Positions 1-7,705 of a stretch of 19,724 bases of DNA are shown in pieces. The notes beneath the pieces were generated by a model that had not been told where the DNA came from, made no database searches, and saw only the letters and a list, made by a program, of their open reading frames with translations. Where the stretch lies: positions 1 to 19,724 of the forward strand of contig JAPOZF010000129.1 of NCBI GenBank assembly GCA_026706165.1, read 5' to 3'. The stretch comes from Gemmatimonadota bacterium (GTDB lineage Bacteria > Latescibacterota > UBA2968 > UBA8231). The number at the start of each line of letters is the position of its first letter. Position 1 is the stretch's first letter. The position numbers and the translations under genes are program-made.

Positions 1-65
1 GCAAGGGCGGCAGAGGGCGGTGTCTCCATGTAGCCGATGCGACGAAGCGCAGCAGTTGGGTCAAG

Positions 66-1331
66 TCATAGAGCAGGCCCTGGCCATGCCGGTTCCGGCC
101 AAGAGTCACTTCCGAAGTACATCACTTCGACCGCATGATCGACAGCGTTCTGCCGAGCCCTGTTGAAATCCCGATAGTACCAGCCCGTAACCCATTCAAT
201 GCCAGTTTGAAACGGCAACGCCAGCAGCGCTCCCGTTACCGCGCCAGGCACGATCCCGATACCGGGCGAAGCCAGTCCGCCGATCACGGCGCCAGCTCCA
301 GTGAAGACGATGAACAGCACAGGATCTGCACTTGCGCGCAGAAATTCCCGGGAACTGATGGACGCATTTGCATATTTCGAAACGGCCACCGTCAGGCTGA
401 CACCAGCGAGACCGACACCGACGGGCAGCGCCCACCGGGAGGCAAACCTGCCGACTTGTGATGCGCGTGAACCCGCCAGCTCACGAACGGCGAGACGCGA
501 ACGCCCGACAGCATCAATGCCAACCGAAGCCGATCCGCGGGCAAAGCTGTCGAGAGGCATCCATGTCGCGGAGCGATAGGCAAGTCGAGCTGCCCTGTGC
601 CGCGACCCGGCGGTTGCGAAGGCAAGACGCAACTTGGGATGTTGCCGGACCAGTCGGCGTTCCAGCTGCCGGGCCTCCCGCGCCACATTGCCGGCATCCA
701 TACGACCTGCCTGGGTTGGCGGCCGTGGCGTCCCCAGCACATGGCTGGTCTGGACGACGCCGGTTTCAAGATGACCGCGCCCCGCTGCCTTGATGACCCT
801 GGCTGCCTGAAGTTTCTCGCGCCAGCTGGCGCCACGGTGAACAAGCACGCCGGCGGCTGACCGAATGGCGTTGACGTTCGTCCCCTGAAGCGAGCGATAC
901 GTCCGCTTGAGCACCGACGAGCCGCCCTTTGCCTCCAGGACCTGTACCTTTCCGGACGCAGGATTCCAGAAGATCGAATCCGGCCCGATGTGGGCGCGGT
1001 GTCCGAAAGGACCGAGGAGCGTCTTCAATTGCCGCCCGGCCGCATAGCGCGCAACACCCTCCTCGCCGATCAACTGCGCAATGCGAATCCGGTCGCCAAG
1101 CGAAGCGGACAACCAGCGGGCGCGGTAGTTCCGCTGGGCGCTGGGCGCAACGACCGTCTGTGCCGTGCTGGACGGATAGAGCCGGGACCACACGCCGGGG
1201 CCCGAAGCGGCGGCAAGCGCCGACTGCAGCTCCCGGGGTGTCAGCGGAATGTCAGCAGCTGCCGCGCCGGGCGGCCCCCCGGCCAGCAGGGCACCCAAGC
1301 AGAGCCAGCCGGCACACGCGATCACGCGCAT
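66..1331 (-). CDS. Exported protein with PD-(D/E)xK-like motif and glycine-rich hydrophobic C-terminal region
   Basis: This is a 421-residue protein of unknown function. Residues 1-26 look like a cleavable signal peptide, with a hydrophobic core and an Ala-rich end. Residues 88-135 carry a restriction-endonuclease-like pattern: a helix with E90/E91 (GEEG), then D118 in GPDSIF, then E133 and K135 in VLEAKGGSS, as in the E...D...ExK arrangement of PD-(D/E)xK nucleases. Two hydrophobic stretches follow, around 303-323 and 335-385; the second is rich in spaced glycines, like glycine-zipper or pore-type helices. The ATG at 1331 overlaps the end of the upstream coiled-coil gene by 10 nt, so the two are probably translated together. 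The nuclease reading is an inference from motif spacing. It could instead be a secreted effector or a structural envelope protein. The gene itself is well supported by its length, its signal peptide and the overlap. Confidence 0.8.
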   Translation of the reverse strand: MRVIACAGWLCLGALLAGGPPGAAAADIPLTPRELQSALAAASGPGVWSRLYPSSTAQTVVAPSAQRNYRARWLSASLGDRIRIAQLIGEEGVARYAAGRQLKTLLGPFGHRAHIGPDSIFWNPASGKVQVLEAKGGSSVLKRTYRSLQGTNVNAIRSAAGVLVHRGASWREKLQAARVIKAAGRGHLETGVVQTSHVLGTPRPPTQAGRMDAGNVAREARQLERRLVRQHPKLRLAFATAGSRHRAARLAYRSATWMPLDSFARGSASVGIDAVGRSRLAVRELAGSRASQVGRFASRWALPVGVGLAGVSLTVAVSKYANASISSREFLRASADPVLFIVFTGAGAVIGGLASPGIGIVPGAVTGALLALPFQTGIEWVTGWYYRDFNRARQNAVDHAVEVMYFGSDSWPEPAWPGPAL

Positions 1332-2944
1332 TGGTCATCGCTTTGCAGTTGGTGGTCCAGAGCAGCATCCGAACCGGGTGCAGCATCACCGACATCCCGG
1401 AGCGCCCGTTTCGGCACGATGGCGGCGGCAATCGCGACACAGATCTGCTCTTTATTGCCGTCCAGAGCGGTCCACCCCGCGTCAAAGGCACGCTGATAGC
1501 GCTTGAGCACCGGCGGAGCCAGCAACAGGTGATCGATCGGAAGGAGATGGTGAAGCATGGCGTCCCGGAGCGCCCGGCAATCCGACGGGTCGGCGCATAC
1601 GCCGCCCAGCTTTTTCTTGATTGCCTCCCATGGCTGCTCGAACCAGCCGGGGGACAGTCCGCTGATCTCTTCATGTCGCTCCACAAACTTGACAATCCGG
1701 TTCAGCGCCCATTGCTGGTACGCACGCCTGAACCCATCCTGCACCTCGTGGACGGCGGCCCGGATCTCCGTCAGCAGACCGTCGTATGCGGCCAGCAGAC
1801 CGTCGTATGCGGTCGGCTCTAGGTCCGACAGGGCGGTCATGGCACGGGCACCCGTGATCTCGCCCAACAGCATGCTGGCCGCCGCCTCATACGCGTCAGC
1901 ATGAGTACCCGCCAATTCTTTGGCTTGGCACCATTGTTTGCGTAGTGCAGTGACCCGGTCTCGGGCTTCATGTTGGGACAAACGGCGCCCGAGCCTTGCC
2001 CGAAGGGCCTCGACGTCGTCGCTTCGCGTCGCGTGATCCAGGTAAGCCCCGAGGTCGTCATAAGTGTCCTGAAGCTCGGCAACGGTCCGCGACAAGTCAT
2101 CGTGCGGAGTGGCACATGGACTGCCCGGTCGGGCGTCTGAAGACTCCAAGAAGGACTGCGCCCTATCGACGACAGCATCAAACGCCGACTCTTCAGCGGC
2201 CGACAGGACTTCCTTAGCCCGCTCCCGAAGTGCCGCTTCCAATGCCGCGTCTACGTCTGGCGGTTTTGCGTCAGCAATGGCGCGCAATTGCTCGACTTGG
2301 TCGAATAGTACTTCGTCAGCGTCATGTTCGCGAAGCAGAACATCGAAGGCAACGGCCGACCAGCGCAACCGGGCCAGACGGGCAAAGTAGCTCGCTTCAG
2401 CGAGCGGCGACAACTCCGACACCAAGGTGGATACCGCAGCCAGAAACTCAGTGGCTTCGCCCGCATGCGCGGGCCATGACGCTGGTTCCGATAACCGGTT
2501 CTCAAGCGCCTCCATCCGTGTATTCCACTGATCCGACATCCGAACTGGAACACCATGACCGAGAGCGTGATCCAGCATTCCGCGTTGCGCGGAGACCGCG
2601 GATTCAAGGGCCGCAACCTTGTCAACCAGCGCCGGGATGGGATCGAGACGGCTACCCTGCTCCTGAATGCTGGTCGATAGCCGGTTCTCAAGCGCCTCCA
2701 TCTGTGTATTCCACTGGTCCGGCATCTGGACCAGCATTTCGCGCTGTGTGAGGACCACGGACTCAAGGGCCGCAACCTTGTCAACCAGCGCCGGGATGGA
2801 ATCGAGACGGCTGCCTTGCTTCTGAATGCTGGTCGCGAGCGAGGTGAGCCGGTCACTCAGTCCTTGGTGCAGCCAAACCGGCCACGCATAGGCAAACGAC
2901 ACCAAGAGCAAGACCAGGAGCCATCTAAATGGATGCGCTACCAT
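1322..2944 (-). CDS. Membrane-anchored coiled-coil protein with an internal duplication
   Basis: This is a 540-residue protein that I do not recognise as a named family. One N-terminal membrane segment (about 8-24) behaves as a signal anchor. The rest is rich in Glu, Arg, Ala and Leu, with heptad-like spacing expected of long coiled coils. Residues 39-90 and 92-152 are two copies of one unit, each with GSRLD-IPALVDKVAALES followed by DQWNT-MEALENRLS; the second copy has about nine extra residues. A smaller 7-residue repeat (AYDGLL) occurs near residues 376-389. The ATG at 2944 has a GGGGAG ribosome-binding site about 10 nt upstream. The stop overlaps the start of the exported protein gene by 10 nt. 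A scaffold or sensor role at the inner membrane, partnered with the downstream product, is inferred only from topology and gene order. Confidence 0.8.
   Translation of the reverse strand: MVAHPFRWLLVLLLVSFAYAWPVWLHQGLSDRLTSLATSIQKQGSRLDSIPALVDKVAALESVVLTQREMLVQMPDQWNTQMEALENRLSTSIQEQGSRLDPIPALVDKVAALESAVSAQRGMLDHALGHGVPVRMSDQWNTRMEALENRLSEPASWPAHAGEATEFLAAVSTLVSELSPLAEASYFARLARLRWSAVAFDVLLREHDADEVLFDQVEQLRAIADAKPPDVDAALEAALRERAKEVLSAAEESAFDAVVDRAQSFLESSDARPGSPCATPHDDLSRTVAELQDTYDDLGAYLDHATRSDDVEALRARLGRRLSQHEARDRVTALRKQWCQAKELAGTHADAYEAAASMLLGEITGARAMTALSDLEPTAYDGLLAAYDGLLTEIRAAVHEVQDGFRRAYQQWALNRIVKFVERHEEISGLSPGWFEQPWEAIKKKLGGVCADPSDCRALRDAMLHHLLPIDHLLLAPPVLKRYQRAFDAGWTALDGNKEQICVAIAAAIVPKRALRDVGDAAPGSDAALDHQLQSDDQCA
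1772..1813. repeat. 21-bp tandem duplication in the coiled-coil gene
   Basis: A 21-bp unit starting CAGCAGACCGTCGTATGCGG is present twice back to back, the copies differing at the last base. It adds seven residues in frame (a second AYDGLL), consistent with slippage. Confidence 0.8.
2491..2836. repeat. Direct duplication inside the coiled-coil gene
   Basis: Two near-identical direct copies lie at about 2491-2676 and 2677-2836. They share long blocks, for example CCGGTTCTCAAGCGCCTCCA near 2495 and again near 2681, and the block containing CAACCTTGTCAACCAGCGCC near 2614 and 2773. The left copy is about 27 nt longer, which keeps the reading frame. The few mismatches suggest a fairly recent in-frame duplication that lengthened the coiled coil. 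Confidence 0.85.
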
Positions 2945-3581
2945 AGCGTTGATTCTCCCCAGACACGGAGCCAGGACCCCTGCGACGGCGGCGCGAAACT
3001 TGCGAGGACGTCACTAAAGACCCGGTTCGATCGCCGAAGATACCCCTGACCCGAAAAATTCTGCATAGAAACGTTTCGTTCTCCGGTGCCAGAAAGAACC
3101 GCAGCCATTGCCGGCGTCGCGCTGCGCAGCCGGGTCGCGACCTGACTTGGCTTCGGAGAGCAGGGCCATGGCGCGCCTCTTCGGGGGCGAGGGTTGGTCG
3201 TCACGGGTCCGTGGGCCATGTGGCGGGCGAAGTGATGTTCGTGCCCATGACCAAGCGGCTGGTGGCGCGGGCGCTCGACATCCCGCTCCATCACCGCGAC
3301 CTGTGCGACGAATTGCTGCGGGTCCAGGCGCAGGAAGAGAGCCAACAGTTGCGTACGCCGGACCGCCTGCTGGCAGACCATCCCTTGACCATTACGGCCC
3401 GCGCGTGGGTGTAGGGAATCTTCTTTCGATTCGCCATTCGTAGCCATGACGCCTCATTACGTCGACAGAGACCCCCACAGTATGACTAACTTCTTGATAA
3501 TGCATACAAACCGACTTGACATACTGGATTTTCTCGCGCACACCATATCCCGTGACACACCAGTTTGCGGGAAGGGGCAGG
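2945..3581. other. Mostly non-coding gap upstream of two transcription units
   Basis: This gap separates the minus-strand coiled-coil operon from the plus-strand recombinase operon and should hold promoters for both. The part from about 3420 to 3580 is clearly richer in A/T than its surroundings, as expected of a promoter region; a TTGACA hexamer sits near 3514 without a convincing -10 partner. Apart from the weak frame at 3211-3414 I see no gene here. Confidence 0.5.
3211..3414 (+). CDS. Possible small gene or 3' remnant of a gene
   Basis: This 67-codon frame starts at GTG and ends at TAG. It has strong G/C bias at third positions and a plausible composition (DIPLHHRDLCDELLRVQAQE), unlike the poorly structured frames around it. 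No ribosome-binding site marks the start, and the frame continues upstream without a better start. An ATG at 3168 begins a short stretch in another frame, so a broken gene with a frameshift is possible. I do not recognise the family. It lies in the gap between the coiled-coil operon and the serine recombinase module. Confidence 0.3.
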   Translation: MGHVAGEVMFVPMTKRLVARALDIPLHHRDLCDELLRVQAQEESQQLRTPDRLLADHPLTITARAWV

Positions 3582-3791
3582 ATGCACGACGGAAACCAAC
3601 CGGAACGACCGGCGGCCGGAGTTGCCGCCAACCACAGCGATGGAGCGGAGGCCCGTGTACAGTCCGCCGTCCTGACCCTCGCCCGGCTGCTCGGGCGCCA
3701 GGTCGCCCGCGAGCAGTTTTGGCAGCCACATGCCGCCAACGACAATCAGCCGACCGAAGAGGCCCGAGAACCGCAGACCCGACCGGAGTGA
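3582..3791 (+). CDS. Small protein encoded just upstream of the serine recombinase
   Basis: This is a 69-residue hypothetical protein. The ATG at 3582 follows a purine-rich AAGGGGCAGG site, which decides the start over earlier in-frame codons. A central helix-prone segment (LTLARLLGRQVAREQF) is followed by a polar tail with AANDNQP. The stop lies four bases before the recombinase ATG at 3796, so the two are almost certainly co-transcribed and probably translationally coupled. Small ORFs of this kind are familiar upstream of serine recombinases in alphaproteobacteria; an accessory role in recombination is inferred from position only. Confidence 0.65.
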   Translation: MHDGNQPERPAAGVAANHSDGAEARVQSAVLTLARLLGRQVAREQFWQPHAANDNQPTEEAREPQTRPE

Positions 3792-3795
3792 CCCC

Positions 3796-5475
3796 ATGAC
3801 CCGCGCCGCCCTCTATGCCCGCTATTCCTCCGACCTGCAGAGCGCCGCCTCGATCGATGACCAGTTCCGAGTGTGCCGCGAGCACGTGGAGCAGTCAGGC
3901 TGGACCATCGCAGGCGGGTACCGGGACGCGGCGGTCTCGGGCGACAGCATGATCCTCCGCCCGGGCATCCAGACATTGCTCGAGGACGCGCGCCGGGGGG
4001 CCTTCGACGTTGTGGTGGCGGAGGCGCTCGACCGCGTGAGCCGCGACCAGGCGGACGTGGCGGCGCTGTTCAAGCACCTTCAGTTCGCGGGCGTGATGAT
4101 CGTGACGCTGGCCGAGGGCGAGATCAGCGAACTCCACGTCGGGCTCAAGGGCACGATGAACGCGCTCTTCCTCAAGGATCTCGCAGCGAAGACGCACCGC
4201 GGGCTCCGGGGCCGCGTCGAGCAGGGCCGCTCCGGCGGCGGGCTCTGCTACGGCTACGACGTGGTGAAGACCACGGACGACGCGGGCGAGCCGGTCCGGG
4301 GCGAGCGCACCGTCAACGAGAAGGAGGCCGCCGTGGTGCGCCGGGTGTTCCGCGACTTCGCCGCCGGGGTGAGCCCCCGCGCGATCGCGCAGCGCCTCAA
4401 CGACGAGAGCGTACCCGGTCCGTCAAGCAGGCTCTGGAACGACTCCACCATCCGGGGCCACGCGAAGCGCGGCACCGGGCTCGTCAACAATGAACTCTAC
4501 ATCGGCCGGCTGGTCTGGAACCGGCTCCGCTACGTCAAGAACCCCGAAACCGGGAAACGGGTGTCGCGGCTCAACCCGCCGGAACAATGGATCGTCACGG
4601 ACGTGCCGGAACTTCGGATCGTCGACGATGTGCTCTGGCAGACGGTGAAAGACCGGCAGGGGGAACTCGCCGAGAAGCACGCGACGGTCATCGCGGCGGT
4701 GAGGCAGGCCCACGCCAACCGGCTGAACGGCACCCACCGTCCCCGCCACCTGCTCTCGGGATTGCTGGAGTGCGGGGTCTGTGGCGGTCCCTACTCGATG
4801 CGGGGCCAGGACCGGTACGGCTGCTCGAACCACGTCATGAACGGGAGCTGTGCCAACGGGCGCGGGATCCGACGGACCGTACTCGAGGGGCGGGTGCTAG
4901 CCGGGCTGAAGGAGAAGCTGATGGCACCCGAGGCGGCGGCCGAGGCCATGCGCGCCTGGGCGGAGGAGACGAACCGGCTCAACCGGGAACGACGCGCTTC
5001 CGGCGAGGCTGACCGCCAGGAGCTGGCAGCAGTGAAGAAGAAGATGAAGGCGATGATTGATGTGATCGAGGACGGCGGGTACGTGCGGGGCATGGTGGAC
5101 CGACTGCGTGACCTCGAGGCACGCCAGGACGAACTGGAAGCCCGGCTGGCCGCGGCGCCTGCCGCCGTTCCCGACGTCCACCCGAACGTCGCGGACATCT
5201 ACCGCCGGAAGGTGGCGCGCCTGGCGGTGGCGCTCAACAACCCCGGCGAGCGCGATGAGGCCGCGGCGGCGATTCGGGGGCTGATCGAGCGCATCGTGCT
5301 GACGCCCGGCGTCGCCTGGGGCGAGACCGACGCGAAGCTGGTCGGCGACCTCGGCACGATCCTCAAATGGACCAGCGCCGGGGACAGGCGGCGCCAGGCG
5401 GGCGCTCGCGTGCCGAAGATGTCGGTCTCGGTGGTTGCGGGGGTAGGATTTGAACCTACGACCTTCAGGTTATGA
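3796..5475 (+). CDS. Large serine recombinase (resolvase/invertase superfamily)
   Basis: This is a 559-residue site-specific recombinase expected to integrate, excise or invert DNA through a phosphoserine intermediate. The N-terminal catalytic domain (about 1-150) starts YARYSSDLQSAASIDDQ, with Ser11 as the likely nucleophile, and includes the EALDRVSRD motif. A recombinase domain follows (about 155-300), then a zinc-ribbon with CGVCG and further cysteines in the RYGCSNH/GSCANG segment (about 330-365), then a coiled-coil C-terminal part (about 390-480). The start at 3796 is chosen because the catalytic domain begins there and GGAG lies just upstream. The last 14 residues, ending GVGFEPTTFRL, are encoded by the antisense strand of a tRNA 3' half. 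The original C-terminus may therefore differ from the present one. Confidence 0.93.
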   Translation: MTRAALYARYSSDLQSAASIDDQFRVCREHVEQSGWTIAGGYRDAAVSGDSMILRPGIQTLLEDARRGAFDVVVAEALDRVSRDQADVAALFKHLQFAGVMIVTLAEGEISELHVGLKGTMNALFLKDLAAKTHRGLRGRVEQGRSGGGLCYGYDVVKTTDDAGEPVRGERTVNEKEAAVVRRVFRDFAAGVSPRAIAQRLNDESVPGPSSRLWNDSTIRGHAKRGTGLVNNELYIGRLVWNRLRYVKNPETGKRVSRLNPPEQWIVTDVPELRIVDDVLWQTVKDRQGELAEKHATVIAAVRQAHANRLNGTHRPRHLLSGLLECGVCGGPYSMRGQDRYGCSNHVMNGSCANGRGIRRTVLEGRVLAGLKEKLMAPEAAAEAMRAWAEETNRLNRERRASGEADRQELAAVKKKMKAMIDVIEDGGYVRGMVDRLRDLEARQDELEARLAAAPAAVPDVHPNVADIYRRKVARLAVALNNPGERDEAAAAIRGLIERIVLTPGVAWGETDAKLVGDLGTILKWTSAGDRRRQAGARVPKMSVSVVAGVGFEPTTFRL

Positions 5476-5476
5476 G
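5432..5476 (-). other. tRNA-fMet 3'-half fragment, likely attachment-site scar
   Basis: The minus strand reads CTCATAA (anticodon loop with CAT), then CCTGAAGGTCG, then the T-arm GTAGGTTCAAATCCTAC and the end CCCCGCAACCA with an encoded CCA. This matches the 3' half of bacterial initiator tRNA from the anticodon loop onward. The 5' half is absent: the bases beyond 5476 cannot pair with the anticodon-stem strand CCTGA, so this is not a working tRNA. Integrases that cross over at the anticodon loop leave exactly such a copied 3' half at the far end of an element. The tyrosine integrase 190 bp away is the natural candidate. The fragment also supplies the stop codon and last residues of the serine recombinase. 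Confidence 0.85.
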
Positions 5477-5612
5477 TCTCGCGATGTAATTTCGCCATAA
5501 GTTTGATGGTTTCACCATATGTGCCCTATAGTAAGATAGATAAAGGGTTTTTCCTACATTCATTTGGACCGTTCGTGGACATGTCATGCCTCATGTGGTC
5601 TGGAATAACATT

Positions 5613-5636
5613 CCTGGTGTTGACTCTGGTGTTGAC
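5613..5636. repeat. 12-bp tandem direct repeat upstream of integrase
   Basis: Two adjacent copies of YCTGGTGTTGAC (5613-5624 and 5625-5636) lie between the tRNA scar and the integrase start. Short direct repeats in this position often serve as arm-type sites for tyrosine integrases or their directionality factors; that role is an inference. Confidence 0.45.
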
Positions 5637-5649
5637 TCTAGCGTCCGAC

Positions 5650-5666
5650 GCCGGCATCCTGCCGGC
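5650..5666. promoter_or_regulatory. Perfect inverted repeat abutting the integrase start codon
   Basis: GCCGGCA-TCC-TGCCGGC forms a 7-bp perfect stem with a 3-nt loop and ends at the base before the ATG at 5667. It occupies the position where a ribosome-binding site would be, so it could limit integrase translation. It is also a possible operator. If translation instead starts at 5586, the repeat is coding. Confidence 0.4.
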
Positions 5667-6911
5667 ATGCAAACGAGCACTGGAAAACGCACCGCCAGGG
5701 TGCGGGCAACGCTGACCAAGCGGATCATCGAAGCCTTCGAACCGGCCGAGCGGCCATGGATCGCCTGGGACGACAAGCTCACCGGCTTTGGCGTCCGAAT
5801 CCACCCCTCGGGCGCCAAATCCTTCATCGTCAACTACCGCGACGGCGACGGCGGCCGCAAGGCCGCCAACAAGCGGGTGGTGCTTGGCCGGTTCGGGCCG
5901 GTCACGCCCCAGCAGGCGCGGCGGCAGGCCCAGAACTACCTCGGCAAGGTCGCCGGCGGCGGTGATCCCGCGGCCGCGCGCGCCAAGGCCCGCGGCATGC
6001 CCACCGTCGGGGGCGCGTTCGGAGACTACATGGCGGCCAACCCCAACCGGTCGCCGCGCACCAACGAGCTCTACCGCTACGAGGCCAACCGCTACCTCGG
6101 CGACTGGCTCCCCCGCCCCCTTGACGCCATCACGCGCCGTGATGTCGAGGCCCGCTTCAACCGGATCACCACCGACCATGGCTGGTCGCCCGCCAACCGG
6201 GCGATGTCCCTGCTGCGCTCGGTCTATCGCCGACCCTGTGTCGATATCGACGGCCTCCGCAACCCGGTCAACCTGTGGCTGGCCGGCGGCGGGAAGTTCC
6301 ACCGCAAGGTGCGCCGGAAGATCGCCACGCCGGCCGAGGTTCTCCCGTGCTGGCGGGCCGGCATCGAGGCCGAGGTGCACAATGGGGCAATCCGGGACAC
6401 CCTGTGGTTTGGTCTCTATACCGGGATGCGCCGGGACGAGGTACTGACGCTCCGCTGGGAACGCGTTGACCTTGAGGCGCGCAGGTTCCTGGTCGAGGAA
6501 ACCAAGACCGGCGTCCCCCTAGAACTTCCCGTCACACGGCAGTTGGAGGCCATTCTCAAGCGCCGCCGCGCCGCTGGCTCCGGCCTGCCGCCCAACCGTC
6601 GCGAGTGGGTCTTTCCGTCGGCAAGCAGCGCCACCGGTCACGTGCAGGATCCGCACCATCTCTATGACCGGATCAGCAACGCCGGCGGGGCCAAGTTCTG
6701 GTTTCACGGGTTTCGGAACTGCTTCATCACCGTCGCGGAGCGCGACCTGATGCTGCATCCCTCGCTGACCAAGCGGCTAGTCAACCACGCCCGGCCGAGC
6801 GATGTCACCGAGGGCTACGCGGCCGACTGGACGATTGCGCAACTCCGGGAGCCCGCCCAGCGGATTGCCGACCGAATCGAGATGCTGATGCGAGGAAGCG
6901 ACGCCGCGTAG
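5667..6911 (+). CDS. int: Tyrosine recombinase / integrase with arm-binding domain
   Basis: This 414-residue integrase performs integration and excision through a phosphotyrosine intermediate. An N-terminal arm-type DNA-binding domain (about 14-95; KLTGFGVRIHPSGAKSF) precedes a core-binding SAM-like domain (about 112-205) and the catalytic domain (about 220-405). The catalytic set is complete: R255 in TGMRRDEVL, K280, H347 and R350 in HGFRN, H374 in LVNHA, and Y384 in TEGYA. The gene lies next to a tRNA-fMet scar that probably belongs to its attachment site. I chose the ATG at 5667 because the arm domain begins soon after it. An upstream ATG at 5586 would add 27 residues; neither has a strong ribosome-binding site. 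Confidence 0.92.
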   Translation: MQTSTGKRTARVRATLTKRIIEAFEPAERPWIAWDDKLTGFGVRIHPSGAKSFIVNYRDGDGGRKAANKRVVLGRFGPVTPQQARRQAQNYLGKVAGGGDPAAARAKARGMPTVGGAFGDYMAANPNRSPRTNELYRYEANRYLGDWLPRPLDAITRRDVEARFNRITTDHGWSPANRAMSLLRSVYRRPCVDIDGLRNPVNLWLAGGGKFHRKVRRKIATPAEVLPCWRAGIEAEVHNGAIRDTLWFGLYTGMRRDEVLTLRWERVDLEARRFLVEETKTGVPLELPVTRQLEAILKRRRAAGSGLPPNRREWVFPSASSATGHVQDPHHLYDRISNAGGAKFWFHGFRNCFITVAERDLMLHPSLTKRLVNHARPSDVTEGYAADWTIAQLREPAQRIADRIEMLMRGSDAA

Positions 6912-7183
6912 TCCGCTCGTGCCCGACCGCCTTGGTGTGGGGTGCTCGCGCGGCGGAGCATTTTCTCCTTCCGCTACGCCGTCACATTAAGCACATGAGA
7001 ATAAAGATGTAATTTAACGTTCCAGAAGACGCATGTACGGGTATCTATACGACAAGCACCCGCGTTTCCTTGCCGCCGCCGACCCGGTTGAAACTCCTAT
7101 AGGCATTGCCGAAGTTGAAACTACAGACAACCAGCCCCAACTTATCTGGCATTGAAATGCCAAGTCCTCTTAAGGAAATTAGG

Positions 7184-7414
7184 ATGACCGCAGCCCAAAG
7201 GAGCTTGATAACGCGTGCGGCTGCCCGACTGACCGTCGGGACGCCCACGGATTTGGAATCGCTGATCGGCCAGCAGGCATGGAGAGTACTGACACACGGG
7301 GAGCGGCGACGGTTAGGAAGGCAGTTCCGCTATATGGTCACACACAACCAATTTTCGCAGCTACGTTACGTAAGGAAAAACAGTGCCAATCTCGCCCAGT
7401 ACGTACGCGTATAG
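7184..7414 (+). CDS. Small hypothetical protein, DUF1413-like
   Basis: This is a 76-residue protein. The ATG at 7184 has AAGGA about seven bases upstream, which favours it over in-frame codons at 7106 and 7157. The segment DLESLIGQQAWRVLTHGERRRLGRQFRYMV resembles small DUF1413-type proteins, in which a short leader is followed by a W..L..GER..LGR.F pattern; I recalled this rather than searched it. It is likely cytoplasmic and may bind nucleic acid, given its basic character. It is the first gene after the integrase, in the same direction but 270 bp away, and looks like element cargo. Confidence 0.6.
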   Translation: MTAAQRSLITRAAARLTVGTPTDLESLIGQQAWRVLTHGERRRLGRQFRYMVTHNQFSQLRYVRKNSANLAQYVRV

Positions 7415-7429
7415 TGGTTGGAGCTTTCA

Positions 7430-7633
7430 ATGCACGATGCAACGTTTGGGCATGTGGGCATTAAGATACGGGCTCGGGAGGTACACGCTCAGGTGGAGAT
7501 CAAGCACAAAGAGCGCCAGGAACCCGCCGGTCCGGGTACCGGGGCAGTTAATCGTGAGAACAGACGTCCGCCCAGTCGGTGTCGACACGGGCGCGGCAGT
7601 TGCAACAACGCTACCCCGCCCCTCGGCCGATAA
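7430..7633 (+). CDS. Doubtful small ORF or remnant
   Basis: A 67-codon frame starts at ATG after a TTGGAGC site with good spacing. The first 38 residues look plausible, but the second half is Arg/Pro-rich and unconvincing. A neighbouring plus frame carries a more protein-like stretch (VDTGAAVATTLPR) over 7550-7664, so this could be one gene broken by a frameshift. No family is recognised. Besides this frame I see nothing in 7415-7705. Confidence 0.25.
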   Translation: MHDATFGHVGIKIRAREVHAQVEIKHKERQEPAGPGTGAVNRENRRPPSRCRHGRGSCNNATPPLGR

Positions 7634-7705
7634 GGCGGTTCTGCCGGTTGCCAGCCTGCGGTGATGCCAAGTTTCCCTTTCCCTCTTAACTGGTAGAATT
7701 CGTCT

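Noticed and set aside
929..1822. 297-codon plus-strand frame over the exported protein gene
   Set aside because: It is antisense to two overlapping genes with signal peptide and anchor features. Its composition is Arg/Pro/Ser-rich, typical of shadows in GC-rich DNA.
2938..3447. 169-codon minus-strand frame upstream of the coiled-coil gene
   Set aside because: Low-complexity composition (His/Arg/Pro/Gln), no ribosome-binding site, and better codon bias on the opposite strand at 3211-3414.
5432..5508. Functional tRNA-fMet gene
   Set aside because: Only the 3' half from the anticodon loop is present; the acceptor, D-arm and anticodon 5' strands are missing.
5526..6380. 284-codon minus-strand frame over the integrase
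   Set aside because: It is antisense to an integrase with a complete catalytic set; the Gly/Ala/Val-rich product has no recognisable domain.
6912..7000. Intrinsic terminator after the integrase
   Set aside because: GGAG-CATTTT-CTCC and neighbouring inverted bases form only a weak stem with no following T run.
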